From assembly GCF_028715765.1 (NCBI RefSeq), contig NZ_JAQURE010000006.1, positions 74,764 to 111,801 of the forward strand: 37,038 nucleotides of DNA. Reading direction: 5' to 3'. The translations under genes and the position numbers were made by a program. Below the pieces are notes generated by a model. That model was not told where the DNA came from, made no database searches, and was given only the letters and a program-made list of their open reading frames with translations. Positions 28,553-37,007 of this stretch are shown here, one piece after another; positions within the stretch are counted from its first letter, which is position 1; the number at the start of each line of letters is the position of its first letter. The DNA comes from Rhodoferax sp. (lineage in GTDB: Bacteria > Pseudomonadota > Gammaproteobacteria > Burkholderiales > Burkholderiaceae_C).

Positions 28553-29205
28553 CACTGTTTGATGCAGCCGTTTGGCGCGAACTGTGGGTTTGGACGCCAT
28601 TTTTATTGACCGGTTTTGGCCTGAATATTTTGATAGCGTTGTTGGCCATGTTGGTGGGCACCAGCTTGGGCTGGGGGCTGGCTTTGTTACGGCTCTCTGA
28701 GCGCAAAGCATGGGTGAAACTCAGCCTGCTGTTGACTGAATTCACGCGCAATGTGCCAACCATCGTGTTCCAGTTTTATCTGGCTTTCATGTTGCCAAGT
28801 GAATTTGTGCTGCCGGGGACAACCCTGCTGCTGGGGTTTCCTGGCTGGTTGAACGCCTCTTTGGCTTTGGCCATAGCGGTGATCGGCTTTACCTCTGACA
28901 ACCTCACCAACGCCTTGAAATCTTGGCGTATGGGTGATCACAGCGCCGCTTTGCTCTTTTTGCCCAACTGGACCAGTTACATGCTCATCATTGTGATTGC
29001 TTCCAGTACCGCGTCCATCATTGGCGTCAGTGAGCTGGTGAGCCGTTGCAACACAGTCATCAACGCCACCGGCAACACCCGTTTGATGTTGCCGGTTTAC
29101 CTGTACGCGTGTTTGTGTTTCTTTTTGTTTTGTTACCCATTGACCATGCTGATGCAGCGCTACAGAAGCTATTTGGCTGCACGGTTCACGCACAAAACCA
29201 GTTGA
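28549..29205 (+). CDS. ABC-type amino-acid permease
   Basis: A 218-residue membrane protein with about five hydrophobic helices (from residues 17-40 to 180-200). The segment LLLTEFTRNVPTIVFQFYLAFM matches the RGTPLLVQLF region of polar amino-acid permeases. SSTASIIGVSELVSRCN falls where those proteins interact with the ATPase. It starts on the stop of the fusion protein and would pair with it as the second half of a heteromeric channel. The gene ends 22 bases before the metallo-hydrolase gene. Confidence 0.88.
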   Translation: MTLFDAAVWRELWVWTPFLLTGFGLNILIALLAMLVGTSLGWGLALLRLSERKAWVKLSLLLTEFTRNVPTIVFQFYLAFMLPSEFVLPGTTLLLGFPGWLNASLALAIAVIGFTSDNLTNALKSWRMGDHSAALLFLPNWTSYMLIIVIASSTASIIGVSELVSRCNTVINATGNTRLMLPVYLYACLCFFLFCYPLTMLMQRYRSYLAARFTHKTS

Positions 29206-29227
29206 TTCATAAGATGAAATACACGCT

Positions 29228-30187
29228 ATGAAAGTTCGATTTTGGGGCACTCGTGGCTCAATACCCATCTCACTGACCGCCGCACAGTCCCGTGCCAAGT
29301 TGGTGTCGGCTCTCCAATTGGCAGTCACCCATGGTTTGAACCGCCAAGAAGATGTTGAGACCTTCATAAGCACCCAGTTGCCGTTTGAAATCTCAGGCAC
29401 TTTTGGCGGGCACTCAAGTTGTGTACAGCTTGAGTCAGAGGGGGCAGCACATGTTTTTTTGGATTTTGGCACCGGTGCCAGACCACTGGCGGGTGACTAC
29501 CTGAAACGGTTCCCACCGCATGTGCCGCAAACTTACCATGTGTTCATGTCCCATGTTCACTGGGATCACATCATGGGCTTCCCCTTTTTTACACCGGTCT
29601 ACATTCCCGGCAACCGCATCGTTATTCACACCTGCCATGCCCACGCAGAGCAGGCTTTTCGCACCCAGCAGTCTGCACCATGTTTCCCGGTGCCATTTGA
29701 AGCGTTAAGTGCAAACATTGAATTTGATGTGTTGCAGCCAGGTCAGCGTTACGACATTGCGGGTTTTTCTGTGCAGGCATTGTTGCAACTGCACTCAGGC
29801 GATTCATACGGCTGGCGTTTCGAGCGACATGGCAAAGCCATGGTGTATTCCACCGATTCAGAGCACAAGTTAGACGACCCGTCTTCGCTGGATGAGTATG
29901 TTAAATTTTTCTCAGAGGCAGATTTGGTGGTGTTTGATGCCATGTATTCGCTGGCTGATGCCATCTCGGTGCGTGCTGACTGGGGCCATTCCAGCAACTT
30001 GATGGGCATTGAGCTCTGCCAAGCCGCCAACGCCCGGCGACTGTGCATGTTTCACCATGAACCGGCTTATGACGATGCCAAACTTGCTGAAGTTCTGGCA
30101 CAAACACGGCAGCTTGAAGCCATTTACCGCACTGGTGCGGCGCTTGAGGTCAGCACCGCTTATGACGGGCTTGAAATCACACTTTAA
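29228..30187 (+). CDS. Metallo-beta-lactamase-fold hydrolase
   Basis: A 319-residue protein beginning MKVRFWGTRGSIP, a start seen in MBL-fold phosphodiesterase-like enzymes. The metal site is SHVHWDH (His109, His111, Asp113, His114). Further ligand candidates are HSGDSYGWRF, STDSEH and FHHEP. The GTFGGHSSCVQLES segment and the long insertion after SIPISL are distinctive. The substrate is unknown; cyclic-nucleotide or other phosphodiester cleavage is possible by family, with no direct evidence. It is probably the last gene of the plus-strand phosphatase/transporter operon. Its stop overlaps the stop of the convergent RsbW-like gene by three bases within TTTAA. Confidence 0.9.
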   Translation: MKVRFWGTRGSIPISLTAAQSRAKLVSALQLAVTHGLNRQEDVETFISTQLPFEISGTFGGHSSCVQLESEGAAHVFLDFGTGARPLAGDYLKRFPPHVPQTYHVFMSHVHWDHIMGFPFFTPVYIPGNRIVIHTCHAHAEQAFRTQQSAPCFPVPFEALSANIEFDVLQPGQRYDIAGFSVQALLQLHSGDSYGWRFERHGKAMVYSTDSEHKLDDPSSLDEYVKFFSEADLVVFDAMYSLADAISVRADWGHSSNLMGIELCQAANARRLCMFHHEPAYDDAKLAEVLAQTRQLEAIYRTGAALEVSTAYDGLEITL

Positions 30188-30612
30188 GCACCATGCTCAA
30201 AGAGGGTTTGGCGAATCTGAAGCCGATTCCATGAGCCGACGCGTTGGTAGCTCAACTCGTCAACCAGTTGGGTCACCAAATAAATCCCCAAGCCGCCCAC
30301 CGGTCGCTGATCCAGATCAGTGCTCAAGTCGGGTGCTTTGACTTGCAGAGGATCAAATGCCATGCCGTTGTCTGAAAGTGTCAGGTGCAGGTGTTGGCCT
30401 TCTTGCACCAGCGTCAATTCAATCAGGGTCTCAGCACCACTTTGTGAGCCGTAATTCATGATGTTGACCACCAGTTCCTCCACGACCAATTGCACCTGAG
30501 CCACTGCCTGCGCTGACCAGCCTTGACGCAGACCCAAGCCTGTCACTTGGTTAAGAAGTTGTGCCAACTCTGTGGCTGTGGCTTTGCATTGAAGCGTGAG
30601 TTGCTCTGACAT
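30184..30612 (-). CDS. RsbW-like anti-sigma/serine kinase (HATPase)
   Basis: A 142-residue stand-alone GHKL ATPase domain. It has an N-box VVEELVVNIMNYG (Glu46, Asn50), a G1 box LSDNGMAFDP (Asp81, Gly83) and a short G2 box VGGLGIYLVTQLVDELSY. There is no histidine phosphorylation domain, as expected for the RsbW/SpoIIAB group, which phosphorylates STAS proteins and in some cases holds a sigma factor. It is transcribed away from the STAS gene at 30696 across an 83-base gap and converges with the metallo-hydrolase gene. No sigma factor is encoded in the window, so the final target is open. Confidence 0.92.
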   Translation of the reverse strand: MSEQLTLQCKATATELAQLLNQVTGLGLRQGWSAQAVAQVQLVVEELVVNIMNYGSQSGAETLIELTLVQEGQHLHLTLSDNGMAFDPLQVKAPDLSTDLDQRPVGGLGIYLVTQLVDELSYQRVGSWNRLQIRQTLFEHGA

Positions 30613-30631
30613 AAGTTGAAATGGTCTTGGC

Positions 30632-30661
30632 TTGAATACCGCAGTGACTGCAAGCTACTAT
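30632..30661 (+). promoter_or_regulatory. Possible promoter of the STAS gene
   Basis: TTGAAT (30632-30637), an 18-base spacer and TACTAT (30656-30661) precede the STAS gene. A ribosome-binding site AAAAGGAG lies 7 bases before the ATG. The gap is short, so the divergent kinase gene probably shares this control region. Confidence 0.4.
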
Positions 30662-30695
30662 AAGATCACAATCATATTGTTGAAAAGGAGCTTAA

Positions 30696-30980
30696 ATGAC
30701 CACCATCGCCACTTACAAAGCCATTGGACGGCTAGACACTTTAACTGCCAGTGCCGTGGAAAAAAGCCTGATGGCGCTGTTGATGGACGATGTTCACAGC
30801 ATCACCATGGACATGTCGGAGTTGGACTACATCAGCAGCGCTGGCCTGCGCGTGTTGTTGGTGGTTGCCAAGGCGGCCAAAGCCAAAGGCGGCAAATTGG
30901 TGGTGCAGTTGCTCAAACCCACGGTCTTGGAGGTCATCAAGATCAGTGGATTTGACCGCATCATCACGGTGCAAGTTTGA
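30696..30980 (+). CDS. STAS-domain anti-sigma factor antagonist (RsbV-like)
   Basis: A 94-residue single STAS domain. IGRLDTLTAS is the usual opening strand. The phosphorylation loop is SELDYISSAGLRVLL, with Ser47/Ser48 at the conserved serine site. ISGFDRIITV closes the domain. Such proteins bind the RsbW-type partner when unphosphorylated and are reset by RsbU-type phosphatases; both are encoded in the same locus. Strong ribosome-binding site AAAAGGAG. It ends 21 bases before the convergent HD-domain gene. Confidence 0.95.
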   Translation: MTTIATYKAIGRLDTLTASAVEKSLMALLMDDVHSITMDMSELDYISSAGLRVLLVVAKAAKAKGGKLVVQLLKPTVLEVIKISGFDRIITVQV

Positions 30981-31001
30981 GCGACTGAGCCATCTAAACA
31001 A

Positions 31002-32270
31002 TCAGTCGTAAAACCAGGCCGTAGCTTCTTCGGTGGCCCACTGCAAGGCCAAGTGAGTGTCGTCAAAGAGCATGTTGCACAGCTTGGTTGTGGTGCCGGG
31101 TTCGCGTGTCCAGCCCTTCAGGGCAATGCCGATGCGCCTTCTGTCACCACCCAATCGGTAGGTGAGGTCACCATACTCGTTCACCACCCGGCACAACAAA
31201 GCCACAAACGCATTCACGACAGTGCGTACCGGTTTGCCTTGTTCTTTGGCATTGTTTTGCAAGGCACGCACAAAGCGCAACAGGTAGTCAAGCTTGCACA
31301 CATGAGAGAAGGTGTTGGCAAATTGGCGCACATTGGAGCCTTGTATGGCCATCAGCTCACGCTCAATCACTATGTCCAGCCCAACATCTTGGTACTCTGG
31401 CAAACCGGGTTCAGCCAGCATGCGCCCGATGCGTGCCACAGCCCGGCCAACGCTGATGTCTGCTGCAATCAAAGCTTCTCTGAACGCCAAACCTTCGGTG
31501 GGTTGCGTGCCTTTGCCACCTGCTGGCATGGCAGCTGCTGCGCGGCGCAGGTCACTCATCATGTTGCGAATTTTGGATTCACGCACCGGGACAGTGCCAG
31601 CGATGTCAGCCAGGTTGATGCGCAAAAACAGGTGCAATATGCCCAAGCGCTCGGCCTCAGACATTTCACGCATGGGGATCAGGTCTACCAACGCCGAGAG
31701 CGAGCCCTCTCCGGTGCTGACCACGCCAAACACATCATGAAACCGGATGATGTGCAAAAACAGCCAGTAGTCCAGTTCAGTGCGAAACATGCCGCGCAGC
31801 GCCGGCTGCTCGGCGCTGTATTGCAGGTGGTAATAGCCAATGGTGGGGTGGCGGTCGCGCTGAATCACCTTGCCAATGTCGTGGTAGAGCGCGCACACCG
31901 CAATGTAGCCTTTGGCAGCTTCCGCTGACCATCCCTTTGCCGTCATCTCTGGCGACTCGTAAATGGCCAAGTAATCGCACTCCAACTCGGCCATTTCATA
32001 AAGCAGTTCATCGCTGTCGGTTGGCACCACGGCACCCAACCCGTTCTCATTGATTTGCAGCGCTTTTTTGACAACGGCACGCACATGACCGGGTGTGTCG
32101 CGGTTGTCTTTGGGGTCGCGGTCGTGGTCAACCAAACCGGCTAAATCGTGTCCAAAAGGCAGCTTCTCCAGCATGTCGTCGCTTGGCCAAGGTGCCTGGT
32201 ACAGGGCTGGCACCAGTTGTGAAAACGCTGAATCAGCGGTGAAATGGGGCTGAGATTCAAGGGTATTCAT
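31002..32270 (-). CDS. HD-domain protein
   Basis: A 422-residue protein. The ATG at 32270 has GGAG 6 bases upstream; a TTG directly before it is less likely. An HD-type metal site can be traced: His62 in GHVRAVVKKAL, His130-Asp131 in CALYHDIGKVI, and later histidines in RHPTIGYYHL and HIIRFHD. No GYP motif is present, so it is not a standard cyclic-di-GMP phosphodiesterase. The C-terminal 200 residues are helical (REALIAADISVGRAVARIGRM, then QFANTFSHVCKLDYLLRF), with no family I recognise. It may hydrolyse a nucleotide signal. Its position between the STAS gene and the LuxR regulator links it to signalling by context only. Confidence 0.82.
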   Translation of the reverse strand: MNTLESQPHFTADSAFSQLVPALYQAPWPSDDMLEKLPFGHDLAGLVDHDRDPKDNRDTPGHVRAVVKKALQINENGLGAVVPTDSDELLYEMAELECDYLAIYESPEMTAKGWSAEAAKGYIAVCALYHDIGKVIQRDRHPTIGYYHLQYSAEQPALRGMFRTELDYWLFLHIIRFHDVFGVVSTGEGSLSALVDLIPMREMSEAERLGILHLFLRINLADIAGTVPVRESKIRNMMSDLRRAAAAMPAGGKGTQPTEGLAFREALIAADISVGRAVARIGRMLAEPGLPEYQDVGLDIVIERELMAIQGSNVRQFANTFSHVCKLDYLLRFVRALQNNAKEQGKPVRTVVNAFVALLCRVVNEYGDLTYRLGGDRRRIGIALKGWTREPGTTTKLCNMLFDDTHLALQWATEEATAWFYD

Positions 32271-32382
32271 CAAGACTCCAAAGGCAAAAGTTAAAAATGC
32301 AAAGTGTCAAACACATCTGCATTGTCAATCAAAGCTGTCGCTGTGTAAGTTGCTTTAGTAACGCTTGGCAGTCCTGTATGCG

Positions 32383-32410
32383 CAGGCCAAGTCAGTGAGG
32401 TTTTGGCCTG
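32383..32410 (-). terminator. Hairpin just after the LuxR regulator stop
   Basis: CAGGCCAA and TTGGCCTG form a perfect 8-bp stem around a 12-base loop, starting 3 bases beyond the stop codon. There is no T run after it on the minus strand, so it may be a weak terminator or an RNA-stabilising structure. Confidence 0.4.
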
Positions 32411-32412
32411 GT

Positions 32413-33393
32413 TTACCCCTCAAACTGCGGTTGCAGTTGGCGAATGCAGCGCATCACCATGCTGGCTGCAGCGGTGCGGTTTTCTACGCCGAGCTTGGCA
32501 AAAATGCGCTCCAGGTGTTTCTTCACGGTCATGGGGCTGCTGCCCAGAATGTCGCCAATGTCGCGGTTGGTTTTGCCCTTGACCACCCAGTACAGCACTT
32601 CGGCTTCTTTGGGGGTGAGCTTGAAACTCAGGGCAATGGCTTCAATCACGCTTTGGTCTGATACCTCTTGCATGATGATGAGCCAGTCGCCGCCACCGTC
32701 AGCGTCGCCAATTTGCTGGTGCAGGCGAAACGTCAGGCGTGTGCTGCCCTGCTCAAGGCTCAGTCGTGGTGGCTCAATGCCAATGACCCCCAGCGTCACA
32801 TGGCGGCGCAGCCATTGCAGCACCGGGATCGGGGTGGTGGGGGCGTCGGTGCCGTAATATTTTTGCAGCAAGTCACGCGCCAGCGGGGTTTGCCACATCA
32901 GTCGGCCATCCGCCACGCGCACGGTGATGCTGGCGTAGCCAAATGCGTCCAGCGCATTGCGTGCCTGACGCTTTTCACGCGCGCCTTGCACATGCACCGC
33001 CATGCGTGCCAGCACTTCCTTGGGTTTGATGGGTTTGGTGATGTAGTCAATGCCACCGGCCTCCAGGGCGGCCACCAGGTGCTCGGTCTCGGTCAGGCCT
33101 GTCATGAAAATGATGGGTATGTGTGCCGTGGCCGCCTCTGCTTTGAGAGCACGCGCCACCTCAAAGCCATCCATGCCGGGCATCATGGCATCGAGCAGCA
33201 CCATGTCGGGCAAGGTTTTGAGGGCAGTTTGCAACGCCGCCGGGCCATTGAGTGCCACCAGCACGGTGTAGCCAGATTCTTCAAGCGCGTCGTGCAGCAG
33301 GCTCAGGTTGTCTGGCACGTCGTCCACAATCAGCACCAAGCTGCTGTTGGCTCGATCCAGGGAGGTGTTCAAGTGCGTCAGGGCAGGGGTCAT
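32413..33393 (-). CDS. LuxR-type response regulator
   Basis: About 326 residues. A receiver domain starts at SSLVLIVDDVPDNLSLL, with phospho-acceptor Asp68 in MVLLDAMMPGMDGFE and Lys120 in DYITKPIKPKEV. A middle region of about 110 residues looks PAS-like (DAFGYASITVRVADGRLMWQT). A C-terminal LuxR helix-turn-helix follows (LTPKEAEVLYWVVKGKTNRD, then MTVKKHLERIFAKLGVENRT). I use the ATG at 33393; a TTG at 33423, 6 bases past the kinase stop, would add ten residues. It is almost certainly co-transcribed with the hybrid kinase upstream and is its likely output. The receiver-PAS-HTH layout is less common than receiver-HTH. Confidence 0.92.
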   Translation of the reverse strand: MTPALTHLNTSLDRANSSLVLIVDDVPDNLSLLHDALEESGYTVLVALNGPAALQTALKTLPDMVLLDAMMPGMDGFEVARALKAEAATAHIPIIFMTGLTETEHLVAALEAGGIDYITKPIKPKEVLARMAVHVQGAREKRQARNALDAFGYASITVRVADGRLMWQTPLARDLLQKYYGTDAPTTPIPVLQWLRRHVTLGVIGIEPPRLSLEQGSTRLTFRLHQQIGDADGGGDWLIIMQEVSDQSVIEAIALSFKLTPKEAEVLYWVVKGKTNRDIGDILGSSPMTVKKHLERIFAKLGVENRTAAASMVMRCIRQLQPQFEG

Positions 33394-33428
33394 GGGCGAG
33401 AGCAGGTTGGGCAAAGTGGGCAATGGGT

Positions 33429-36400
33429 TCAGACGGACAGCATCACTTGGTTCAATTCGTCACGCATGGCTTCAAATTGAAATTGTTTGGACAGTGTTTG
33501 CATGTGGGTCACAAATGGCGCGTAGCTGGGGTCTGCGGCTCGCAGGCGACTGAGCTCATTGAGCATGCCACGGTAAAACCCCAGATTGACCTGATCCAGC
33601 AGTGGCTGAAGCTCTGAAGCAGGTGGGTACACCAAGGCGGGTTTGGTCAAGGGTTTGGCTGATTGCGTCCCTGCGTCGAGCCAGCTCAGATGCAGGCGCA
33701 GCTCAAGCCAGTCAAGCAGGTCGCTGTGGCGAACCGGTTTCAAAATGAAGTCTTCTGCCGGCACACCCTCGGTGTGGCTTTGGCTGCGTTCAAACGCATT
33801 GGCCGAGACAATGGCCATGGCCGGCTGCAGGCTGGTCATGTGGGTTTGCAGCTCGCGAATGCGGCGCAGGGTTTCCCAGCCGTCAATGCCGGGCATGGCC
33901 AGATCCAGCAAAATCACATCGGGCACATAGCCGCTCACCAGCAAGTCCAGGCAGTCGTGGCCGCTGGCGGCGGTGCGCACCTCAAAGCCAATGGGTTGCA
34001 GCACCTGCTGCATCAGCTCGCGGTCGGCCGCCTCGTTGTCCACCACCAAAATGCGCTTGCGCTCACCGGCATAGGCCACCCGGGCACGACGCAGGTAAAT
34101 GCGGTGTTGCGGTTGGGTGCCGCTGGCCCACAAAGTGCTGGCGGCGGGCAGGTGCAGTTCTGGTAAAAACAGCTTGGCCTGAAAGACCGAACCCTTACCC
34201 GGCGTGCTGGTGACCGACATCTCACCGCCCATCAAATCCGTCAGCATCTTGGCAATGGTCAAGCCCATGCCAGCCCCTGCGGTGGCAGCTGCTTTGGCGG
34301 TGCGCACAAAGGGCTCAAAAATTCGTTCAAGCTCTTGGGCTGTCAGCCCCGGCCCGGTGTCTTCGACTTCAACGAACGCCATTTCCCGGGCATAGCGCAC
34401 GCGCAGGCACACATGGCCTTGCGCTGTGAATTTGATGGCGTTGCCCAGCAGGTTGATCAAAATTTGCCGTACCCGCTTTTCATCGGCGCGCACCACCGGT
34501 GGCAGTTGGCCGCTGACCTCGCACCTGAATGACAGGCCTTTGGCCAGCGCCTCCAGCTCAAACAGGCTGGCAATGTCGTTGACCAGCTCGGCAAACGCCA
34601 TGGGTTTCACGTTCAGGTTCAGCCGCCCGGCCTCAATGTGCGCCAAATCCAGCGTGCCTTCAATCAGCGAGAGCAGATGTTCGCCGCCGCGTTTGATCAC
34701 CGCCACGGCTTGCTTGCGGTGGTCTGGAATGCTGGCGTCTTCGCCCATCAGTTGGGCGTAGCCCAAAATGCTGTTCAGAGGGGTGCGCAGCTCGTGGCTG
34801 ATGGCGCTGATGTAGCGGCTTTTGGCTTGGTTGGCCAGGTCCGCGGCCAGGCGGGCTTGCTCTGCCACGCGCTTGGCGGACTGCAAGGCTTCATCGGTTT
34901 TGCGGTGCAACTCAATCTCTCGCAGCAACAGCTGGGTTTGCCGATTGGACTCGTTTTGTGCCACTTTGCGGCTGTGCTGCGCCAGCACCACCCACCAAGC
35001 CACCAGCCCGCCAATCAACAGCAGCGCCACATAGGCTTTCCAAAAGCCGGCTTGCAGGGCACTCATGGCGGTTTGCCGCATGGCCAGATCGAAAATCGAC
35101 TCGGTCAAGGCGTGTTTTTCCTGGTGGTAAAGCAGCCCAAACACGGCCGCCAGCAGTGGGGTGATGACCAACATCAGCAGCAAAAAATCACCCAGCCCTT
35201 TGTCCAGATGGACCCAACTGCGCTGCGGCAGCAGCCCGCGCAGCAGCCCCTGCCATTGCTCGCCCAGATTGGCGTGGGGTTTGCACAGGTCGCCACAGCG
35301 CGCATCAAGCGTGCAGCACAGCGAGCAAATGTGACCCTGGTAGGCCGGGCAGTGCGCCATGTCGGGGCTCTCGTAATCGCGCTGGCAAATCACGCAGGTG
35401 TGCAAGCCCTGGGGCAAGTCGTTGGTACCTGGCCGCGCCAAGTAATACTTGCCCCGGGTGGCCCAAGCCAGCAGCGGGGTGGCCAGCAAGGCCGTGCCCA
35501 TAGCCATCAGCACTGAAAAGGCTTGAGCCAGCGGCCCAAAAGCACCCAAGTGCGCGGTGATGGACAACACCGATGCCAGTGCCATCGACCCCACTCCCAC
35601 CGGGTTGATGTCGTACAGGTGGGCGCGTTTGAACTCGATGCCTTTGGGGCTCAACCCCAGCGGTTTGTTGATCACCAAATCAGCCACCACCGTCATCATC
35701 CAGGCAATGGCAATGTTGGAATACAGCCCCAGCACGTCGCCCAAGGCGGCAAACACGTTCATTTCCATCAACATAAAGGCAATCAAGGTGTTAAACACCA
35801 CCCACACCACGCGCCCCGGGTGACTGTGCGTCAGGCGCGAGAAAAAATTGCTCCAGGCCAGCGACCCGGCGTAAGCGTTGGTGACATTGATCTTGAGCTG
35901 CGACACCACCACAAACAGCGCCGTGGCCGCCACCGCCCAGCTGTCATCAGAAAACACATACTCATAAGCGGCCAAATACATCTGGTTGGGGTCGAGCGCC
36001 CGGTCTGGCGGCACCGCATGGCTGATGGCCAGGTAAGCCAGCAGCGCACCACCCAACATTTTCAGCACACCCAACACCACCCACCCAGGCCCCCCCACCA
36101 GCACGCCAAGCCACCAGCGGCGCCGGTTAGCAGGGGCCAGGGCGGGCATAAAACGCAAGTAGTCCGCTTGCTCGCCCATTTGCGTCATCAAGGCCACCCC
36201 CACCGTCAGTGCAGCACCAAACAAGGGCAAGCTAAAGGCTTGTGAGTTTGCCTTGTCACCAACATAGTGCATCACCCCCGCAAAAGCGGTCGGGTCTTTG
36301 GCCAGCACAAAGCCAAACGGCAGCAACCACATCAGCAGCCACAGCGGCTGTGTCCACACCTGCAGTCGGCTGATGGTAGAGACCCCGTGCGTGACCAGCG

Positions 36401-37007
36401 GCATCACCACCAAGGCGCACAGCAAATAGCCCCACGTCGGCGGAATGCCTAAAGCCAGCTCCAGCGCGTAGGCCATCACTGCCGCCTCCAGGGCAAAAAA
36501 GATGAAGGTGAATGAGGCGTAAATCAGCGAGGTGATGGTCGAGCCCATGTAGCCAAAGCCGGCACCGCGCGTCAACAAATCCATGTCGACGCCGTAGCGG
36601 GCGGCGTAAATACTGATGGGCAGTCCAGCCAGAAAAATGATCAGCCCGGTGGCCAATATCGCCCAAAACGCGTTGACAAACCCGTACTGCACCAGCAGCG
36701 TGGCACCCACCGCCTCTAGTATCAAAAACGCAGCAGCACCCCCAAGCGCTGTCTGTGCTACACGCCATTCAGACCACTTTCGAAAACCCTGTGGCGTGAA
36801 CCGCAGGGCGTAGTCTTCAAGCGTTTCGGCAGCCACCCAGGCGTTGTAGTCGCGCCGCACCAGCGTGATGCGCTGTGGCGCGCCAGGCTCAGGCAGCGTG
36901 GGTGGGTGGGGAAGGGCTGCAGTGTTCACCCCCTGGGTACTGCAGTATTCATGCCACGCCACGCCAGGGCATGGCAAAGGCTCAGTCGGTCTTGGCGCCG
37001 GTTTCAA
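33429..37007 (-). CDS. NCS1 transporter-hybrid histidine kinase fusion
   Basis: A 1192-residue protein. Residues about 45-515 are a complete transporter of the NCS1 (purine/cytosine permease) type with about 12 membrane helices. RRDYNAWVAAETLEDYALRF precedes the first helix and TRGAGFGYMGSTITSLIYAS is in the core. A cytoplasmic cysteine cluster follows, with Cys538, 541, 553, 561, 564, 565, 571 and 575, suggesting metal or iron-sulfur binding. Two more membrane helices (about 604-626 and 656-675) and a coiled segment lead to a histidine kinase (ISHELRTPLNSILGY, His738; N-box QILINLLGNAIKF; EDTGPGL; GAGMGLTIAKML). A receiver domain has Asp1035 in VILLDLAMPGIDGWE. The last 90 residues may be a phosphotransfer-like helical tail but lack a clear histidine motif. 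The start is a TTG at 37007 overlapping the upstream gene by 26 bases; a GTG (VAWHEYCS) further in is possible. By analogy with CbrA-type fusions it may sense solute flux. Confidence 0.93.
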   Translation of the reverse strand: MKPAPRPTEPLPCPGVAWHEYCSTQGVNTAALPHPPTLPEPGAPQRITLVRRDYNAWVAAETLEDYALRFTPQGFRKWSEWRVAQTALGGAAAFLILEAVGATLLVQYGFVNAFWAILATGLIIFLAGLPISIYAARYGVDMDLLTRGAGFGYMGSTITSLIYASFTFIFFALEAAVMAYALELALGIPPTWGYLLCALVVMPLVTHGVSTISRLQVWTQPLWLLMWLLPFGFVLAKDPTAFAGVMHYVGDKANSQAFSLPLFGAALTVGVALMTQMGEQADYLRFMPALAPANRRRWWLGVLVGGPGWVVLGVLKMLGGALLAYLAISHAVPPDRALDPNQMYLAAYEYVFSDDSWAVAATALFVVVSQLKINVTNAYAGSLAWSNFFSRLTHSHPGRVVWVVFNTLIAFMLMEMNVFAALGDVLGLYSNIAIAWMMTVVADLVINKPLGLSPKGIEFKRAHLYDINPVGVGSMALASVLSITAHLGAFGPLAQAFSVLMAMGTALLATPLLAWATRGKYYLARPGTNDLPQGLHTCVICQRDYESPDMAHCPAYQGHICSLCCTLDARCGDLCKPHANLGEQWQGLLRGLLPQRSWVHLDKGLGDFLLLMLVITPLLAAVFGLLYHQEKHALTESIFDLAMRQTAMSALQAGFWKAYVALLLIGGLVAWWVVLAQHSRKVAQNESNRQTQLLLREIELHRKTDEALQSAKRVAEQARLAADLANQAKSRYISAISHELRTPLNSILGYAQLMGEDASIPDHRKQAVAVIKRGGEHLLSLIEGTLDLAHIEAGRLNLNVKPMAFAELVNDIASLFELEALAKGLSFRCEVSGQLPPVVRADEKRVRQILINLLGNAIKFTAQGHVCLRVRYAREMAFVEVEDTGPGLTAQELERIFEPFVRTAKAAATAGAGMGLTIAKMLTDLMGGEMSVTSTPGKGSVFQAKLFLPELHLPAASTLWASGTQPQHRIYLRRARVAYAGERKRILVVDNEAADRELMQQVLQPIGFEVRTAASGHDCLDLLVSGYVPDVILLDLAMPGIDGWETLRRIRELQTHMTSLQPAMAIVSANAFERSQSHTEGVPAEDFILKPVRHSDLLDWLELRLHLSWLDAGTQSAKPLTKPALVYPPASELQPLLDQVNLGFYRGMLNELSRLRAADPSYAPFVTHMQTLSKQFQFEAMRDELNQVMLSV

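Noticed and set aside
29155..29175. AGCGCTACAGAAGCTAT inside the permease gene as another repeat copy
   Set aside because: Only fragments match and the fixed 37-base spacing is absent.
36256..36768. Alternative minus-strand frame within the transporter region of the hybrid kinase
   Set aside because: It overlaps the NCS1 domain in another frame, is Arg/Ala-rich and lacks membrane-protein structure.
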